Shown: positions 1-10,119, counted from the stretch's first letter. The stretch is 64,000 bases of DNA from Flavobacteriia bacterium (GCA_947450325.1 CANFUT010000012.1:53069-117068), one strand, 5' to 3'. Notes: generated by a model not told the origin, from the sequence alone. Numbers and translations: made by a program.

Positions 1-250
1 GACCAATGTCTCCTAAACCTAGAACTGCTGTACCATTTGAAATTACAGCAACTAAATTTCCTTTGGCTGTATATTTATAAACATCGTCTTTGTTTTCAGC
101 GATTTTTAGACATGGCTCTGCAACACCAGGAGAATATGCCAATGAAAGATCTCTTGGAGTTGAGTATGGCTTTGTTGGTACCACTTCTATTTTACCAGGT
201 TTTCCTGATGAGTGGTAATCTAATGCGTCTTGTTTGCGAACTTTTGCCAT
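1..250 (-). CDS. maeB: NADP-dependent malic enzyme, N-terminal fragment
   Basis: Only the first 83 codons lie in the window; the gene runs off the left edge. The translation begins [20 protein letters not shown] and continues with the stretches [12 protein letters not shown] and [15 protein letters not shown], which are the classic N-terminal malic domain motifs of bacterial malic enzymes. The enzyme oxidatively decarboxylates malate to pyruvate. In Bacteroidota this N-terminus usually belongs to the long MaeB form with a C-terminal phosphotransacetylase-like domain, but that part is not visible here. The ATG at 248-250 is the natural start because family members begin a few residues before the DALDYH segment. 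Identification of the family is firm; the choice between MaeB and a short form is not. Confidence 0.88.
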   Translation of the reverse strand, partial: MAKVRKQDALDYHSSGKPGKIEVVPTKPYSTPRDLSLAYSPGVAEPCLKIAENKDDVYKYTAKGNLVAVISNGTAVLGLGDIG

Positions 251-290
251 GGTGATGAAGTAAATTTATAAGGGGACAAATATAACAAAA

Positions 291-322
291 AAAGAGGCTA
301 TTTTCAATGAAAATAGCCTCTT
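291..322 (-). terminator. Rho-independent terminator of the Omp28-like gene
   Basis: A 14-bp inverted repeat (arms AGAGGCTATTTTCA and its complement, 4-nt loop) lies just past the stop of the minus-strand gene ending at 364. Read on the minus strand the hairpin is followed directly by a run of seven T. Confidence 0.85.
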
Positions 323-330
323 AAGATGTA

Positions 331-351
331 TGAGTAAAATAATTTTACTCA
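331..351. repeat. Short perfect palindrome beside the terminator
   Basis: TGAGTAAAAT-A-ATTTTACTCA is a 10-bp perfect inverted repeat with a single central base. It sits between the stop codon at 364 and the stronger terminator at 291-322, and may protect the 3' end of the minus-strand transcript or act as a second terminator arm. Confidence 0.5.
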
Positions 352-363
352 AGTATCAAATTC

Positions 364-2157
364 TTATTTGATTACAACATTTTGTACTTTAGAAACTCCG
401 TTTCCAGATACTTTAACGATGTAACTTCCACTTGCAACTGTAGATACAGGAACTGTGATAGTTTGGTTACCAACTACATTGTTAGATACAGTTGAATAAA
501 TTACACGTCCTTGTAAGTCTAATAAAGAAACAGCGTAGTTACCGTTCGTACCATTAAATTCAACGTTTACTTCACTAGAAGCAGGATTTGGGTAAACATT
601 CATTGAAATTTGGCCAGCTAACTCTGAGATTCCAGCAACTTCAGTTACAGTCATTGCTTTTTCAACAACTTTACCAGTACTGAAAGTTCCAACTGTTAGG
701 AAAGAAATTCCAGCACCTGTTATTTCAAAATTACCATTTCCATAACCGCTATCAAACCCATCACCGTATCCATCATATAAAAACACATGGTAGCACTCAT
801 TATTAGCCAAAGTTACATTAACATCCGGCTGAGGAAAGGCACCTGCTGCAGCCGCATCAGTGTATGGTCCACCAGAAGCAACCATTGTTCCCGCTGAATT
901 TTTTATCTCCCATGAAGTTTCAGAACCATAACGGTCGCAAGTTAATTTAACAGTCACTTGAGTCGAAACAGAATTCGTAGACATTGTTATTGCTTTTGTT
1001 TTAGAAACAATAGCACCAAGTATACCAGCACCACCATTAACAGAAGTAATTGTTGAAACAACACTGTTTGTTCCAACAGCTGTGAAAGACATAGCTGGTA
1101 AATCAATTTCAGCTGAACCAAAAGCTGGAATACTTCCTGTCCAATTAAAAACGGTAGGAGCTCCACCATTGATTGTTGATGAGAAAGCCAAAGATGTTAT
1201 TTCAGCACCACTGTTTGTAACTTTCACACGAGGAGTGATTTGTTCACCTGGACAAACATTGAATGAATTGACAATACTTTGCAAAGAAGCTGTTGGATTT
1301 GGAACATTTAATAAACTTGGGGACACTTCAGCAGCAGTGATGATTTGGCTATTTGAATAAGTATTGTGTCCTGAATGCAAGAAAGAGAAAAACTCTAATT
1401 GTCCTATATTCACATCAACACCGTTGATTGTTTGAGGGATAGTAACAGTTACTGTACGCGTGATAACTCCAGTTTGAGAAGCGTCAATTGCTTCACCCCA
1501 AGTACCACTTGTGTTTAAATATCCTCTGAAAATGTGTTGGTGCAAATAATTTCCGTTTGGTAAAATTGCGGAGGTATTATAAGGTCCATAATTTGTCTGT
1601 GGTCCTTCAAAATTATTTTGAACATAACCAATGTTCAAATAATGATTTGTACCTGTTGCAAATGGAGAAGTGTAATACATTTCTACAGTCAAAGTCAATT
1701 GTCTTGTTGTAGCATCAATTACTGCATCCATTGCCATATTTACTGGAGAGGCTTCTGCTAAACGAGCAGCTGCCATTGCATCCCAATTTGATCTAGATGT
1801 TGCTAAGAAAGTTTCTGTTCCAAAAGCAGTTCGTTGAATTGATCCAGCTGGATATCCTGCAGGAACCATGAACGCATCCAATGCGGTTCCATCTGTTGTT
1901 CTTAAATCTGGTTCACCAGTACTCGGCGTAGCATATCCACCTGCGTGAACGTTTACCAAAACAACTCTATTTGGATGAGCAGCAGCTAAAGCATTTGCCA
2001 TTTCATGTCCATCAGGACAATAACCACAGTGAATCCCTGTTAATTCTTCTAAAACCACATTTTTATTTTGTGGTGATTGAGAAACTGGTGTTTGTTGAGC
2101 AAAAGAAAATCCTACGCCTAAAACAACGTTCCCCAAAATGAGTAATGTTTTTTTCAT
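364..2157 (-). CDS. Omp28-like secreted thioredoxin-fold protein with T9SS sorting domain
   Basis: A 597-residue secreted protein. Residues 1-20 form a signal peptide (MKKTLLILGN... ending FSFAQ). Residues 33-60 hold EELTGIHCGYCPDGHE with C44 and C47, a CxxC thioredoxin-type active site placed as in the Omp28-related family of Bacteroidota. The middle is beta-rich with Gly/Asp-rich turns near residue 480 (DGYGDGFDSGYGNG), suggesting calcium binding. The last 80 residues (from about 520, NVYPNPASSEVNVEF to a final VQNVVIK) are a type A T9SS sorting domain, so the mature protein should be exported by the type IX system and attached to the surface or released. Whether the CxxC is a redox centre or only a fold relic is not known. 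A terminator follows at 291-322. No operon partner is evident. Confidence 0.82.
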   Translation of the reverse strand: MKKTLLILGNVVLGVGFSFAQQTPVSQSPQNKNVVLEELTGIHCGYCPDGHEMANALAAAHPNRVVLVNVHAGGYATPSTGEPDLRTTDGTALDAFMVPAGYPAGSIQRTAFGTETFLATSRSNWDAMAAARLAEASPVNMAMDAVIDATTRQLTLTVEMYYTSPFATGTNHYLNIGYVQNNFEGPQTNYGPYNTSAILPNGNYLHQHIFRGYLNTSGTWGEAIDASQTGVITRTVTVTIPQTINGVDVNIGQLEFFSFLHSGHNTYSNSQIITAAEVSPSLLNVPNPTASLQSIVNSFNVCPGEQITPRVKVTNSGAEITSLAFSSTINGGAPTVFNWTGSIPAFGSAEIDLPAMSFTAVGTNSVVSTITSVNGGAGILGAIVSKTKAITMSTNSVSTQVTVKLTCDRYGSETSWEIKNSAGTMVASGGPYTDAAAAGAFPQPDVNVTLANNECYHVFLYDGYGDGFDSGYGNGNFEITGAGISFLTVGTFSTGKVVEKAMTVTEVAGISELAGQISMNVYPNPASSEVNVEFNGTNGNYAVSLLDLQGRVIYSTVSNNVVGNQTITVPVSTVASGSYIVKVSGNGVSKVQNVVIK

Positions 2158-2320
2158 AACTTTATAGTTTTTTGTAAATCCAAAAGTAAAGTTTTAATTG
2201 ATGTATTAAAATTTATACTTCATTTTTTTTTCTATCATATAAAATCTATTCTTGGAAACCTAAATGTTAACTACTTGTTCATAACCTCCAAATAGCTACT
2301 TTTACAAAAATTTTCAAGAA

Positions 2321-2884
2321 ATGAAATATTTAATCATCGGTTTGGGAAATCCTGGTGCAAAATATGCTGAAACGCGACACAATATTGGTTTCAAAATAGT
2401 AGAAGCTTTTGCCAAAGAATGTGGTGGTACATTCACAGTTCTAAAACATGCAGAGGTGGCTCAGGTAAGATTTAAAGGCAGACAAATTGTGCTTTTAAAG
2501 CCTACAACTTTCATGAATTTAAGTGGAAAAGCTGTTAACTTTTACATGCAATCTGAAAAAATATTAAAAGAAAATATTTTGGTAATCACTGACGATTTAG
2601 CTCTTCCTTTCGGAAAACTTCGAATGAAAATGAAAGGCAGTGATGGTGGTCATAACGGGCTGAAAGACATACAGGCAACCTTGAATTCCCAAGATTTTAC
2701 AAGATTGCGATTTGGGGTTGGAAGTGAATTCAATAAAGGACAGCAAGTGGATTATGTTTTGGGTGAATGGTCGTCTGAGGAACAAAAATCACTCTCTGAA
2801 CGAATTGATGTTGCAACTGAATTTATCAAAGGTTTCACTACTATTGGTGTAAACCTGACAATGACAAATTGGAACAATAAATGA
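2321..2884 (+). CDS. pth: Peptidyl-tRNA hydrolase
   Basis: 187 residues, the normal length for bacterial Pth, which recycles peptidyl-tRNAs that drop off the ribosome by cleaving the ester bond. The signature GLGNPGAKYAETRHNIGF is at residues 7-24. The catalytic and binding residues match the E. coli pattern: N10, H20, N66 in FMNLSGK, D91/D92 in VITDDL, and N112 in GGHNGL. The stop codon TGA overlaps the ATG of the next gene in an ATGA arrangement at 2881-2884, so the two genes are probably translationally coupled. A TACTTTTA box about 20 nt before the ATG is one base off the Bacteroidota -7 consensus. Confidence 0.96.
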   Translation: MKYLIIGLGNPGAKYAETRHNIGFKIVEAFAKECGGTFTVLKHAEVAQVRFKGRQIVLLKPTTFMNLSGKAVNFYMQSEKILKENILVITDDLALPFGKLRMKMKGSDGGHNGLKDIQATLNSQDFTRLRFGVGSEFNKGQQVDYVLGEWSSEEQKSLSERIDVATEFIKGFTTIGVNLTMTNWNNK

Positions 2885-3792
2885 AATTTCAAGATTGGAA
2901 AGCACACTTGGCTTTGTTTTTTGTGAACACGCTGTACGGCGCAAGTCACGTGTTAGCCAAAGGTGTAATGCCCAATTTTTTAACCCCTAGTGTCTTCATC
3001 TTATTTCGCGTTTTAGGTGCAACATTGCTTTTTTGGTTGGTAAAATTATTGCTACCTACTCAAAAAATTGAAAAGAAAGATTACTTACTTCTTGCAGTTT
3101 GCGGACTTTTTGGTGTTGCAATCAATCAACTTTTTTTCTTTTATGGATTGAATTTATCATCTGCTATCAACTCTGGAATCATTATGACAACCAATCCTAT
3201 TTTGGTAATCATTTTAGCGTATTTTTTAATCAAAGAAAAAATTACAATATCTAAAATTGCTGGAATTTTAATTGGTGCAGCCGGGGCAATTTTATTGACT
3301 TTGGCTGGTTCTTCTGGAAAAGGAGATTCCTTACTTGGTGACTTGTTCCTTTTCACAAATGCCTTAAGTTATGCAATCTACTTGGTGATTGCCAAACCGC
3401 TCATGAAAAAATACAATCCACTGACGGTGATCACTTATGTATTTACATTTGGACTGGGTTTCGTCTTGCTTTTTCCACCAACTTTAACTGAAGTATTTCA
3501 AACAGATTTCCAAAAAATTTCACTAGAAATTTGGGCAAAAATCGCTTATGTGGTGGTGGGAGTGACGTTCTTGACTTACCTATTGACCATGTATGGACTA
3601 AAATACTTGAGTCCTTCAGTTTCTAGTGCATACATTTATTTTCAACCTGTTTTGGTGATTTTCTTTGCCTTTTTCCTAAGCTATATAGGCTTTGCAGAAG
3701 ACTATACAGATACCATCACATGGCAAAAAGGTGTGTATATGTTTCTGATATTTGTCGGCGTTTGGCTCACCACTAGAAAACAAAAAGCTTGA
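2881..3792 (+). CDS. EamA/DMT-family transporter
   Basis: 303 residues with about ten hydrophobic segments in two homologous halves, the layout of the drug/metabolite transporter (DMT) superfamily with two EamA domains (about residues 8-140 and 155-297). Motifs seen are the first-half GASHVLAKGVMP and the end-of-half segment PILVIILAYFLIKEKI followed by GILIGAAGAILL. Substrate cannot be told from sequence; family members export amino acids, metabolites or nucleotide sugars. It overlaps pth by 4 nt. Its stop is only 2 nt from the stop of the convergent adhesin gene, leaving no room for a separate terminator hairpin. Confidence 0.88.
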   Translation: MKFQDWKAHLALFFVNTLYGASHVLAKGVMPNFLTPSVFILFRVLGATLLFWLVKLLLPTQKIEKKDYLLLAVCGLFGVAINQLFFFYGLNLSSAINSGIIMTTNPILVIILAYFLIKEKITISKIAGILIGAAGAILLTLAGSSGKGDSLLGDLFLFTNALSYAIYLVIAKPLMKKYNPLTVITYVFTFGLGFVLLFPPTLTEVFQTDFQKISLEIWAKIAYVVVGVTFLTYLLTMYGLKYLSPSVSSAYIYFQPVLVIFFAFFLSYIGFAEDYTDTITWQKGVYMFLIFVGVWLTTRKQKA

Positions 3793-3794
3793 TG

Positions 3795-6700
3795 TTATTT
3801 TAGCAAATTAACGTGGCCTGTGTACACTTTTCTTTCATCGTTGTTATTGACTTTGAAAGAAATTCTCCAGACATAAATTCCATCTTGCACTAATCCTGTT
3901 GTTTGAATGTAGGTACCATCCCAACCTTCGTTTACATCATTTGATTCAAAAATAATTTCTCCCCAGCGATCATAGATAGACAAATTGTAACTGTAAGGAT
4001 CATATCCTGAAGTAAAAATTGGTTTGAAAACGGGATTGTGCTCATCATCGTCGGGAGTAAACGCATTGGGCACATAAAATATTAACTGTTGGTCATAGGT
4101 AATATTAATTGAATAAGTACTCTGACATCCAAGCGCTGAAGTCGCAGTTAATTCAATCGTGTATCCTAAATCATTTTGCGCATAAGTATGCGAGGGATTC
4201 ACCGCGGAATCGGTGCCACCATCTCCAAAATTCCAACTATAAGTGCTTGCGCCTGTAGATAAATTTTCCAAATCAATTGTCGGATTTTCATCTGTTAATT
4301 GCAAAGGATTTCCAGTGAAAAAAGCGACAGGATTTGACTCTACACAAATATAATTTGCAGCAGAACTTGACCCTGAACATCCATTTAAAGTTGTTGCCAA
4401 GGTTACATCATAGCAACCTGCTTGGTCAAAAGTAAAAGTCGGATTGCAACCTGTTAATGTACTTCCATTACTCAATGTCCAAATACATGCATTTGGATCA
4501 CTAGTTGAGGTACTTGAAAATTGAACTGTCAATGGAACACAGCCTGAAAGCGTATCGGCAATAAAACTCACAACTGGACTCAGATTTACAGTTACAGTTC
4601 CCTGTGCGGCAGAACTCGAGCAACCGTTCAAGGTGTAAACAACAGTGTAGTTGGTGGAAACCATTGGTGAAACTGATATCGCATTGGTGGTTTCTCCATT
4701 TGGATTCCATAAAAATGTTCCTCCAGAAACAGAAGGAATAGCCGTTAAAGTTGCTGTTTGATTTTGACAAATTGATGCATTATTTACCGCAATTGTCGGC
4801 GTTGGATTGACAGTAACAGTTGTCGATGTAGAAACTGATGAGCAACTATTTAAAGTATAGACAACTGAATAATTGCTTGTTAAATTGGGATTCACAGTAA
4901 TCGAAGCTGTCGTTTCTCCTCCAGGACTCCACAAAAATGTTCCTCCAGCAATATCTGATGTTGCAGTAATTGTACCCGAATTTCCAGCGCAAATTGAAAC
5001 TGAATTTACTGAAAGTGCAGGAATTGGAATCACCTCAATACTTGTGGTTCCATTTGCGGAATTTGAACAATTTAAATCACTCACAAAAGTCAATGCGTAC
5101 ACACCTTGTGAATTTCCCAAAGTAATCGGAGAAGTACTTCCTGTAGCTGCAGTTTGAGCAACTCCATCAATCGTAAAATCAATAGTCCAAGGACCAATTC
5201 CTGTTACATTGACATCAATAGGTGATACCGTATTTCCAGCACAAAAACTTCCTCCACCAGAAATTATTGCTGTTGGCAAAGTACCTTGACCTTGACTAAT
5301 TACAATGTTTGAGTTTGGAGAAACACATCCATTGATTGTGGTTGATAAAGTGATGGTTCCAGAATTTGAAACAGTGATTGACTGCGTGGTTTCATTCGTG
5401 CTCCATAAATTTCCTGTTGCATAATTGGAGGTCAATTGTACACTTCCTCCAGGACAAAATGTTGTTGGTCCATTTGCAGTAATTGTTGGCGCTGCTGGAG
5501 TTGGATTGACGGTTACACTTACAGTTTGCATCAAACCTGAACAAGCACCAACGGTAGAAACTGGAGTAACTTGGTAAACTACTATTTCGGGATTTGAAGT
5601 TGAATTAATGAGTGTATTTGTAATCGTCGAATTTGTTTGATTCGTCAAAATTTCACCAGTAATATTTGGATTGTCAATAGCCACCCAAGTAAAAGTTGCA
5701 GGAATATCGGTAGTTAAAGGAAGATTAAATGTATATCCTGTGCATAAATTTGCAGTAGTCGCGTTGGTCAAAATAGGTGTGTTACCCAAACTTATCGTAG
5801 TACTTCCTGTAGCGGTATTGGAACAGTTGGCATCGCTAATTCCCGTCAAGGTATAAACACCGACCGCATTTCCTAAATTAATCGGCGAACTAGCACCAAC
5901 AATTGCTGCTTGTGCAACTCCATCAATTTGATAATCAATCGACCAAGGACCGATTCCTGTGACTGCTACTTGAATGGGCGCAATTGGGTCAGAACCACAA
6001 TAAACTGCACCTCCAGAAATACTCGCAGTAGGCAATGCGCCTGCCGTTTGCGTAATGGTGATACTTGCTTGTGCCGACGAACAACCGTTTGCATCCGTAT
6101 AACTTAGCGTATATGTTCCGGAGCTATTGACAGTGATTGTTTGGGTGGTTTCATTGGTACTCCAAAGATTTCCGACTGTACTGCTTGAAGTCAATTGAAC
6201 ATTTCCTCCCGGACAAAAAGTAGTTGGTCCATTTGGTGTAATTGTGGGCGCTGGCAAATTTGTATTTACCGTAACAGCAATATTTTGCGCTGTTCCAATA
6301 CATGTTCCAGCAGTTGGTGTGACAGTATAATTTACCACTTGAGAAATCCCAGAAGAATTAGTCAAAGTATTCGAAATCGTTGCAGAATTTTGAGCAGTCA
6401 GAGATTCACCAGTCACGTTTGGATTGTCTGTTGCAATCCAAGAATAAGTCGCCGAAACGTTACTTGTCAATGCTAAATTCAATGCATTTCCTGTACAAAT
6501 TGTTGCCGTGTTCGCATTCGTCATCGTGGGAACTGGATTCACTGTAACTGCAATAGTCTGCGGAGTTCCAGTGCAACCATTCGCTGAGGGAGTTACACTG
6601 TAATTCACCACTTGAACATTTGCTGAATTATTGGTCAATGAATTGTTAATGAGCGTTGCATTTTGAGCGCTTAAACTCTCTCCCAAAACAGAAGTATTGT

Positions 6701-7748
6701 CAGTTGCAATCCAAGAATAGGTTGTTCCAAAATCACTGCTCAAAGGAATGTTGAGCGTTGAGCCACTGCAAATTGTTGCGGTATTCGCACTTGTCATTGT
6801 CGGTGACGGATTGACTGTAACTATCGCAGAAATACAAGATGAAGCAGGTGTACAAGATGTTCCAGCATTTCTAACAAAATAGGTCGTGGTGGTGGTTGGA
6901 GAAACCGTAATCGAAGTTCCCATTCCTACCAATGTTCCGCCGCAAGAACCTGTGTACCATTGCGAAGTGGCTGTTCCACCAACTGCTGTTAAAGTCGTAC
7001 TTTGATTTTGACAAATGGTCGTATTTCCTGTAATATTTGTTGGCGCTACGAGCGGTGTTGGAATCGTTGCTGTTAAATTAGAAACGACAACATATTGTTT
7101 GGGATTATTGTAATTGGTTGGAGTCGCTGCTGATCTATACAAAATAGTAACCGTTGAAATACAATCAGAAGCTGAACCAACGTTGATTTCATTGTTTCCC
7201 CAGCACGTACAAGCTGTTGACATTCCTGCGTTGTAAGTCAAAGCTGTTGAACCTGAACCAGTAACAGTTCCACCTGTTGAAACGCAAGCTGTTCCCACAT
7301 TGAAAACATTGACTGCTGCAGCTGCAGAATTTGTTCCAGAAATGGTGATTTTATCTGTCCACGAACCAAAACCGTCATCGTTTACATCATACAATTTAAA
7401 ATTCACGGGACCTTGAACTGGTGAACTGAATGTAATGGTTGTGGTAATTGTTTTGGTTGTATTTGTCGTCCAATCGGTGCTTAGCAACATTCCTTGATTG
7501 GCTGCAGAAATTCCGCTGCATCCTCCGCCATTAACTGTTGAACCTGTTGGAAACCAAACTGGAGAAGCATCTTGCCAAACATTTTCAGAATTCACAATCG
7601 TTGCCGACATGGTTATTCCTGAGACAGTGGTGGTGTAAGTTCTATTGGTTCCAGCGCCGCCATAAGTGCCGCTCCATGGGAATGTAGTTTGGGAAAATAA
7701 ACAAGAAAATGCTAAGAAAATAGCAGTAGTACTAGCAATGAATTTCAT
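3795..7748 (-). CDS. Large adhesin-like protein with Ig/PKD repeats and T9SS type B sorting domain
   Basis: 1317 residues, Thr/Ser/Asn-rich and almost lysine-free. Residues 1-19 are a signal peptide ending CLFSQ. Residues 20-230 form a unique beta-domain with several Cys. Then comes a mosaic of repeated Ig-like modules: an Ig-like block (about 235-315), PKD-like repeats of about 95 residues starting with MTSANTATICSG, MTNANTATICTG and LTNATTANLCTG, two modules starting with TFCPGG, two with SISGGAVYC or IISGGGSFC, and two with ICAGN or ICQNQ. A classical PKD domain (SWNFGDGGTDSAVNPSHTY) precedes the C-terminal 90 residues, NAFTPDDDEHNP through YDRWGEIIFES to GHVNLLK, the type B gliding-motility-associated sorting domain. 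Family knowledge predicts T9SS export and surface display; a role in adhesion or motility is inference. Start ATG is supported by the signal peptide. Confidence 0.87.
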   Translation of the reverse strand: MKFIASTTAIFLAFSCLFSQTTFPWSGTYGGAGTNRTYTTTVSGITMSATIVNSENVWQDASPVWFPTGSTVNGGGCSGISAANQGMLLSTDWTTNTTKTITTTITFSSPVQGPVNFKLYDVNDDGFGSWTDKITISGTNSAAAAVNVFNVGTACVSTGGTVTGSGSTALTYNAGMSTACTCWGNNEINVGSASDCISTVTILYRSAATPTNYNNPKQYVVVSNLTATIPTPLVAPTNITGNTTICQNQSTTLTAVGGTATSQWYTGSCGGTLVGMGTSITVSPTTTTTYFVRNAGTSCTPASSCISAIVTVNPSPTMTSANTATICSGSTLNIPLSSDFGTTYSWIATDNTSVLGESLSAQNATLINNSLTNNSANVQVVNYSVTPSANGCTGTPQTIAVTVNPVPTMTNANTATICTGNALNLALTSNVSATYSWIATDNPNVTGESLTAQNSATISNTLTNSSGISQVVNYTVTPTAGTCIGTAQNIAVTVNTNLPAPTITPNGPTTFCPGGNVQLTSSSTVGNLWSTNETTQTITVNSSGTYTLSYTDANGCSSAQASITITQTAGALPTASISGGAVYCGSDPIAPIQVAVTGIGPWSIDYQIDGVAQAAIVGASSPINLGNAVGVYTLTGISDANCSNTATGSTTISLGNTPILTNATTANLCTGYTFNLPLTTDIPATFTWVAIDNPNITGEILTNQTNSTITNTLINSTSNPEIVVYQVTPVSTVGACSGLMQTVSVTVNPTPAAPTITANGPTTFCPGGSVQLTSNYATGNLWSTNETTQSITVSNSGTITLSTTINGCVSPNSNIVISQGQGTLPTAIISGGGSFCAGNTVSPIDVNVTGIGPWTIDFTIDGVAQTAATGSTSPITLGNSQGVYALTFVSDLNCSNSANGTTSIEVIPIPALSVNSVSICAGNSGTITATSDIAGGTFLWSPGGETTASITVNPNLTSNYSVVYTLNSCSSVSTSTTVTVNPTPTIAVNNASICQNQTATLTAIPSVSGGTFLWNPNGETTNAISVSPMVSTNYTVVYTLNGCSSSAAQGTVTVNLSPVVSFIADTLSGCVPLTVQFSSTSTSDPNACIWTLSNGSTLTGCNPTFTFDQAGCYDVTLATTLNGCSGSSSAANYICVESNPVAFFTGNPLQLTDENPTIDLENLSTGASTYSWNFGDGGTDSAVNPSHTYAQNDLGYTIELTATSALGCQSTYSINITYDQQLIFYVPNAFTPDDDEHNPVFKPIFTSGYDPYSYNLSIYDRWGEIIFESNDVNEGWDGTYIQTTGLVQDGIYVWRISFKVNNNDERKVYTGHVNLLK

Positions 7749-7760
7749 TAATTGGGAGAG

Positions 7761-7786
7761 TTTTGATTAATTCTAGCTAATCAAAA
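7761..7786. promoter_or_regulatory. Inverted repeat just upstream of the adhesin gene
   Basis: TTTTGATTA and TAATCAAAA form a perfect 9-bp inverted repeat with an 8-nt spacer, 12 nt upstream of the adhesin start codon at 7748. There is no T-run on either side, so a terminator is unlikely. It may be an operator or a 5'-leader hairpin. This is speculative. Confidence 0.3.
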
Positions 7787-7843
7787 GTACCAAAAAATAT
7801 TAAATTGAAATGAGTGCTAGCACCTCAAAATAAATTGAAAATA

Positions 7844-8722
7844 TTATTTCCCTTTCAAATCCATTGCTTTCAAAGTGTTCATCATCAATGAAGCAATCGT
7901 CATTGGACCAACACCACCGGGAACTGGAGAAATGTAAGAACATTTGGGTGCCACCTCATCAAATTTGACATCACCAACCAATTTCCAGCCTGAAACTTTA
8001 GTTGAATCTTGCACTCGCGTTGTTCCAACATCAATGATCACAGCACCGTCTTTCACCATGTCAGCAGTCACAAAATTGGGTTGACCAAGGGCAGCGATGA
8101 TGATATCGGCTGTCAAACAAATTTCTTTCAAATTAACTGTTTGACTGTGCGCTAACGTTACGGTGCAATTTCCAGGTTCAGTATTTTGAGAAAGCATGAT
8201 ACTCAAAGGCATTCCAACAATGTTTGAACGACCAATGATTACACATTTTTTTCCCGCTGTTTCTAAATTATTTCTTCGGATTAATTCGATAATTCCTGAT
8301 GGAGTAGCAGAGACAAATCCAGGTAAATTCAATGCCATTTTTCCCAAATTCATTGGGTGAAAACCATCTACATCCTTTTGAGGGTCAATCGCTAAAGTAA
8401 CTTTCATCTCATCAATGTGCGCAGGCAAAGGTAATTGTACGATAAAACCGTCGATACTTTTATCTTCGTTTAATTGTTTGACTTTGTTCAATAAAACTTC
8501 TTCTGAAACAGAATCATCGTAGCGCATCAAAGTGCTTTCAAAACCACATTCTTCGCAAGATTTCAGTTTGTTTGCGATGTAAGTCATTGACCCACCATCT
8601 GTTCCTACTAAAATCGCTGCTAAATGAGGAATTTTTTTTCCTTCCGCTTTCCTTGCTTTAACTTGTTGCGCTATTTCAGCTTTAATGATTCGTGCTGTTT
8701 CTTTTCCGTCTAACAATTCCAT
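7844..8722 (-). CDS. folD: Bifunctional methylenetetrahydrofolate dehydrogenase / methenyltetrahydrofolate cyclohydrolase
   Basis: 292 residues from the ATG at 8720-8722. FolD interconverts 5,10-methylene-THF, 5,10-methenyl-THF and 10-formyl-THF in cytoplasmic one-carbon metabolism. The N-terminus [14 protein letters not shown] is the family start. Conserved segments include [14 protein letters not shown] (with the catalytic Lys), [24 protein letters not shown], the NADP-binding [10 protein letters not shown] and the C-terminal [16 protein letters not shown] longer reading frame reaches back to 8779, but that extension overlaps the terminator of the upstream helicase gene at 8774-8803 and is not conserved, so the shorter start is preferred. 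Confidence 0.95.
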   Translation of the reverse strand: MELLDGKETARIIKAEIAQQVKARKAEGKKIPHLAAILVGTDGGSMTYIANKLKSCEECGFESTLMRYDDSVSEEVLLNKVKQLNEDKSIDGFIVQLPLPAHIDEMKVTLAIDPQKDVDGFHPMNLGKMALNLPGFVSATPSGIIELIRRNNLETAGKKCVIIGRSNIVGMPLSIMLSQNTEPGNCTVTLAHSQTVNLKEICLTADIIIAALGQPNFVTADMVKDGAVIIDVGTTRVQDSTKVSGWKLVGDVKFDEVAPKCSYISPVPGGVGPMTIASLMMNTLKAMDLKGK

Positions 8723-8765
8723 GCGTTCTGATTTTGGGGCAAAGATAGTTAGATAATCAGGAATG

Positions 8766-8803
8766 AAAAAAAATGCCATGAATTATTTAAACAATTCATG
8801 GCA
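8766..8803 (-). terminator. Rho-independent terminator of the DEAD-box helicase gene
   Basis: GCCATGAATT and AATTCATGGC form a perfect 10-bp stem at 8775-8802 with an 8-nt loop. On the minus strand the stem is followed by an ATTTTTTTT run (8773-8766). It lies 27 nt past the helicase stop and before the folD start. Confidence 0.85.
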
Positions 8804-8829
8804 AAAAATATATTGCAAAAAAGAATGAT

Positions 8830-10119
8830 TTATCCCTTTTTAGCGGAGAAAAATTTTCTTTTATTCGATTTTGGCGCTGCTGCTTTGTTAGAATTGGGTC
8901 TGCCTTGCGCTCCAGGATTTGGCTTTCTTTGTCCACCGCCACCTTGCGCTTTTTTAGGAGCTGGCGCGTCCATTTTTGGCGCTACTTCCATTGGAAAAGG
9001 ATGTGTTGTATTTCTTGGAATTTGCAATTTGATCAACTTTTCAATGTCTCTCAAATAAGCAATTTCTTCGTGGTCACAGAATGACATCGCCATTCCTTCC
9101 AATCCTGCACGACCAGTACGACCGATGCGGTGAACGTATGTTTCTGGAATATTTGGAATCTCAAAATTGATCACGTAAGCCAATGCATCTACGTCTATTC
9201 CTCTTGCTGCGATATCTGTCGCAACCAATACACGAATGGTTTTATTTTTGAAATTGGTCAAAGCTCTTTGACGAGCATTTTGTGCTTTGTTTCCGTGAAT
9301 TGCTTCTGCTTTAATATGGTGTTTCACTAGCAATTTAACCACTTTATCAGCGCCATGTTTGGTTCTTGTAAACACAAGTGCCGTATCAATTTCAGGATTT
9401 TCTAAAATATGCAATAACAAAGCATTTTTATTACCCTTGTCAACAAAGTATAACTCTTGGTCAATCTTTTCAACCGTTGATGAAGGAGGTGTAACCTCAA
9501 TTTTATCAGGATTTTGCAAGATTGTTCCTGCCAATTCAACGATTGCTGGTGGCATGGTTGCAGAGAAGAAAAGCGATTGACGTTTGTCTGGAATGACTTT
9601 CAAAAGTCTTTTGACATCGTGAATAAATCCCATATCTAACATTCTGTCGGCTTCGTCGAGTACAAAAATCTCTACGTGTTGCAAAGAAATTTCTCCTTGA
9701 GCGATTAAATCTAATAATCTCCCTGGCGTAGCTACCAAAACATCGATGCCACTTTTCAATCTATTTACTTGTGCCAATTGGGAAACGCCACCAAAAATAA
9801 CGGTGTTTTTCAAGGATAAATCAGCGCCATAAGCAGTTAAACTTTCGCCGATTTGAATGGCTAATTCTCTGGTTGGAGTGACAATCAACGCACGAATTTT
9901 GCGTTTGTTTCCATGTTGAATATTTTCAGACAATAATTGTAAAATCGGAACAGAAAAAGCGGCTGTTTTACCAGTACCGGTTTGAGCGCACGCCAATAAA
10001 TCCCCGCCTTTTAAAACGATTGGAATTGATTTTTCTTGAATTGGAGTTGGGTTTGTGTATCCTTCTTTTTTGAGTGCAGAAAGGATTGGTGCACTTACTT
10101 CTAAATCTTCAAAGGTCAT
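8830..10119 (-). CDS. DEAD-box RNA helicase, RhlE-type
   Basis: 429 residues from the ATG at 10117-10119. ATP-dependent RNA helicase of superfamily 2, acting on structured RNA in ribosome assembly or decay. Motifs in order: Q-motif [10 protein letters not shown], motif [12 protein letters not shown], Ia PTRELAIQI, motif [14 protein letters not shown], motif [11 protein letters not shown], motif [15 protein letters not shown], motif [15 protein letters not shown] and motif [14 protein letters not shown]. The last 60 residues are a basic, Gly/Pro/Lys-rich tail ([14 protein letters not shown] and onward), typical of RhlE paralogues and cold-shock helicases. A frame extension of 15 residues upstream exists, but MTFEDLEV is the usual family N-terminus, so the shorter start is chosen; the alternative ATG at 10164 cannot be excluded. 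Confidence 0.93.
   Translation of the reverse strand: MTFEDLEVSAPILSALKKEGYTNPTPIQEKSIPIVLKGGDLLACAQTGTGKTAAFSVPILQLLSENIQHGNKRKIRALIVTPTRELAIQIGESLTAYGADLSLKNTVIFGGVSQLAQVNRLKSGIDVLVATPGRLLDLIAQGEISLQHVEIFVLDEADRMLDMGFIHDVKRLLKVIPDKRQSLFFSATMPPAIVELAGTILQNPDKIEVTPPSSTVEKIDQELYFVDKGNKNALLLHILENPEIDTALVFTRTKHGADKVVKLLVKHHIKAEAIHGNKAQNARQRALTNFKNKTIRVLVATDIAARGIDVDALAYVINFEIPNIPETYVHRIGRTGRAGLEGMAMSFCDHEEIAYLRDIEKLIKLQIPRNTTHPFPMEVAPKMDAPAPKKAQGGGGQRKPNPGAQGRPNSNKAAAPKSNKRKFFSAKKG

Noticed and set aside
37..255. 72-codon plus-strand frame
   Set aside because: It is antisense to the clear malic enzyme fragment.
364..2157. DsbA/thioredoxin identity for the CGYC protein
   Set aside because: The rest of the chain lacks the thioredoxin cis-Pro region and matches the Omp28-like layout with a T9SS domain instead.
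8723..8779. Longer folD start with 19 extra residues
   Set aside because: The extension overlaps the helicase terminator and lacks family similarity.
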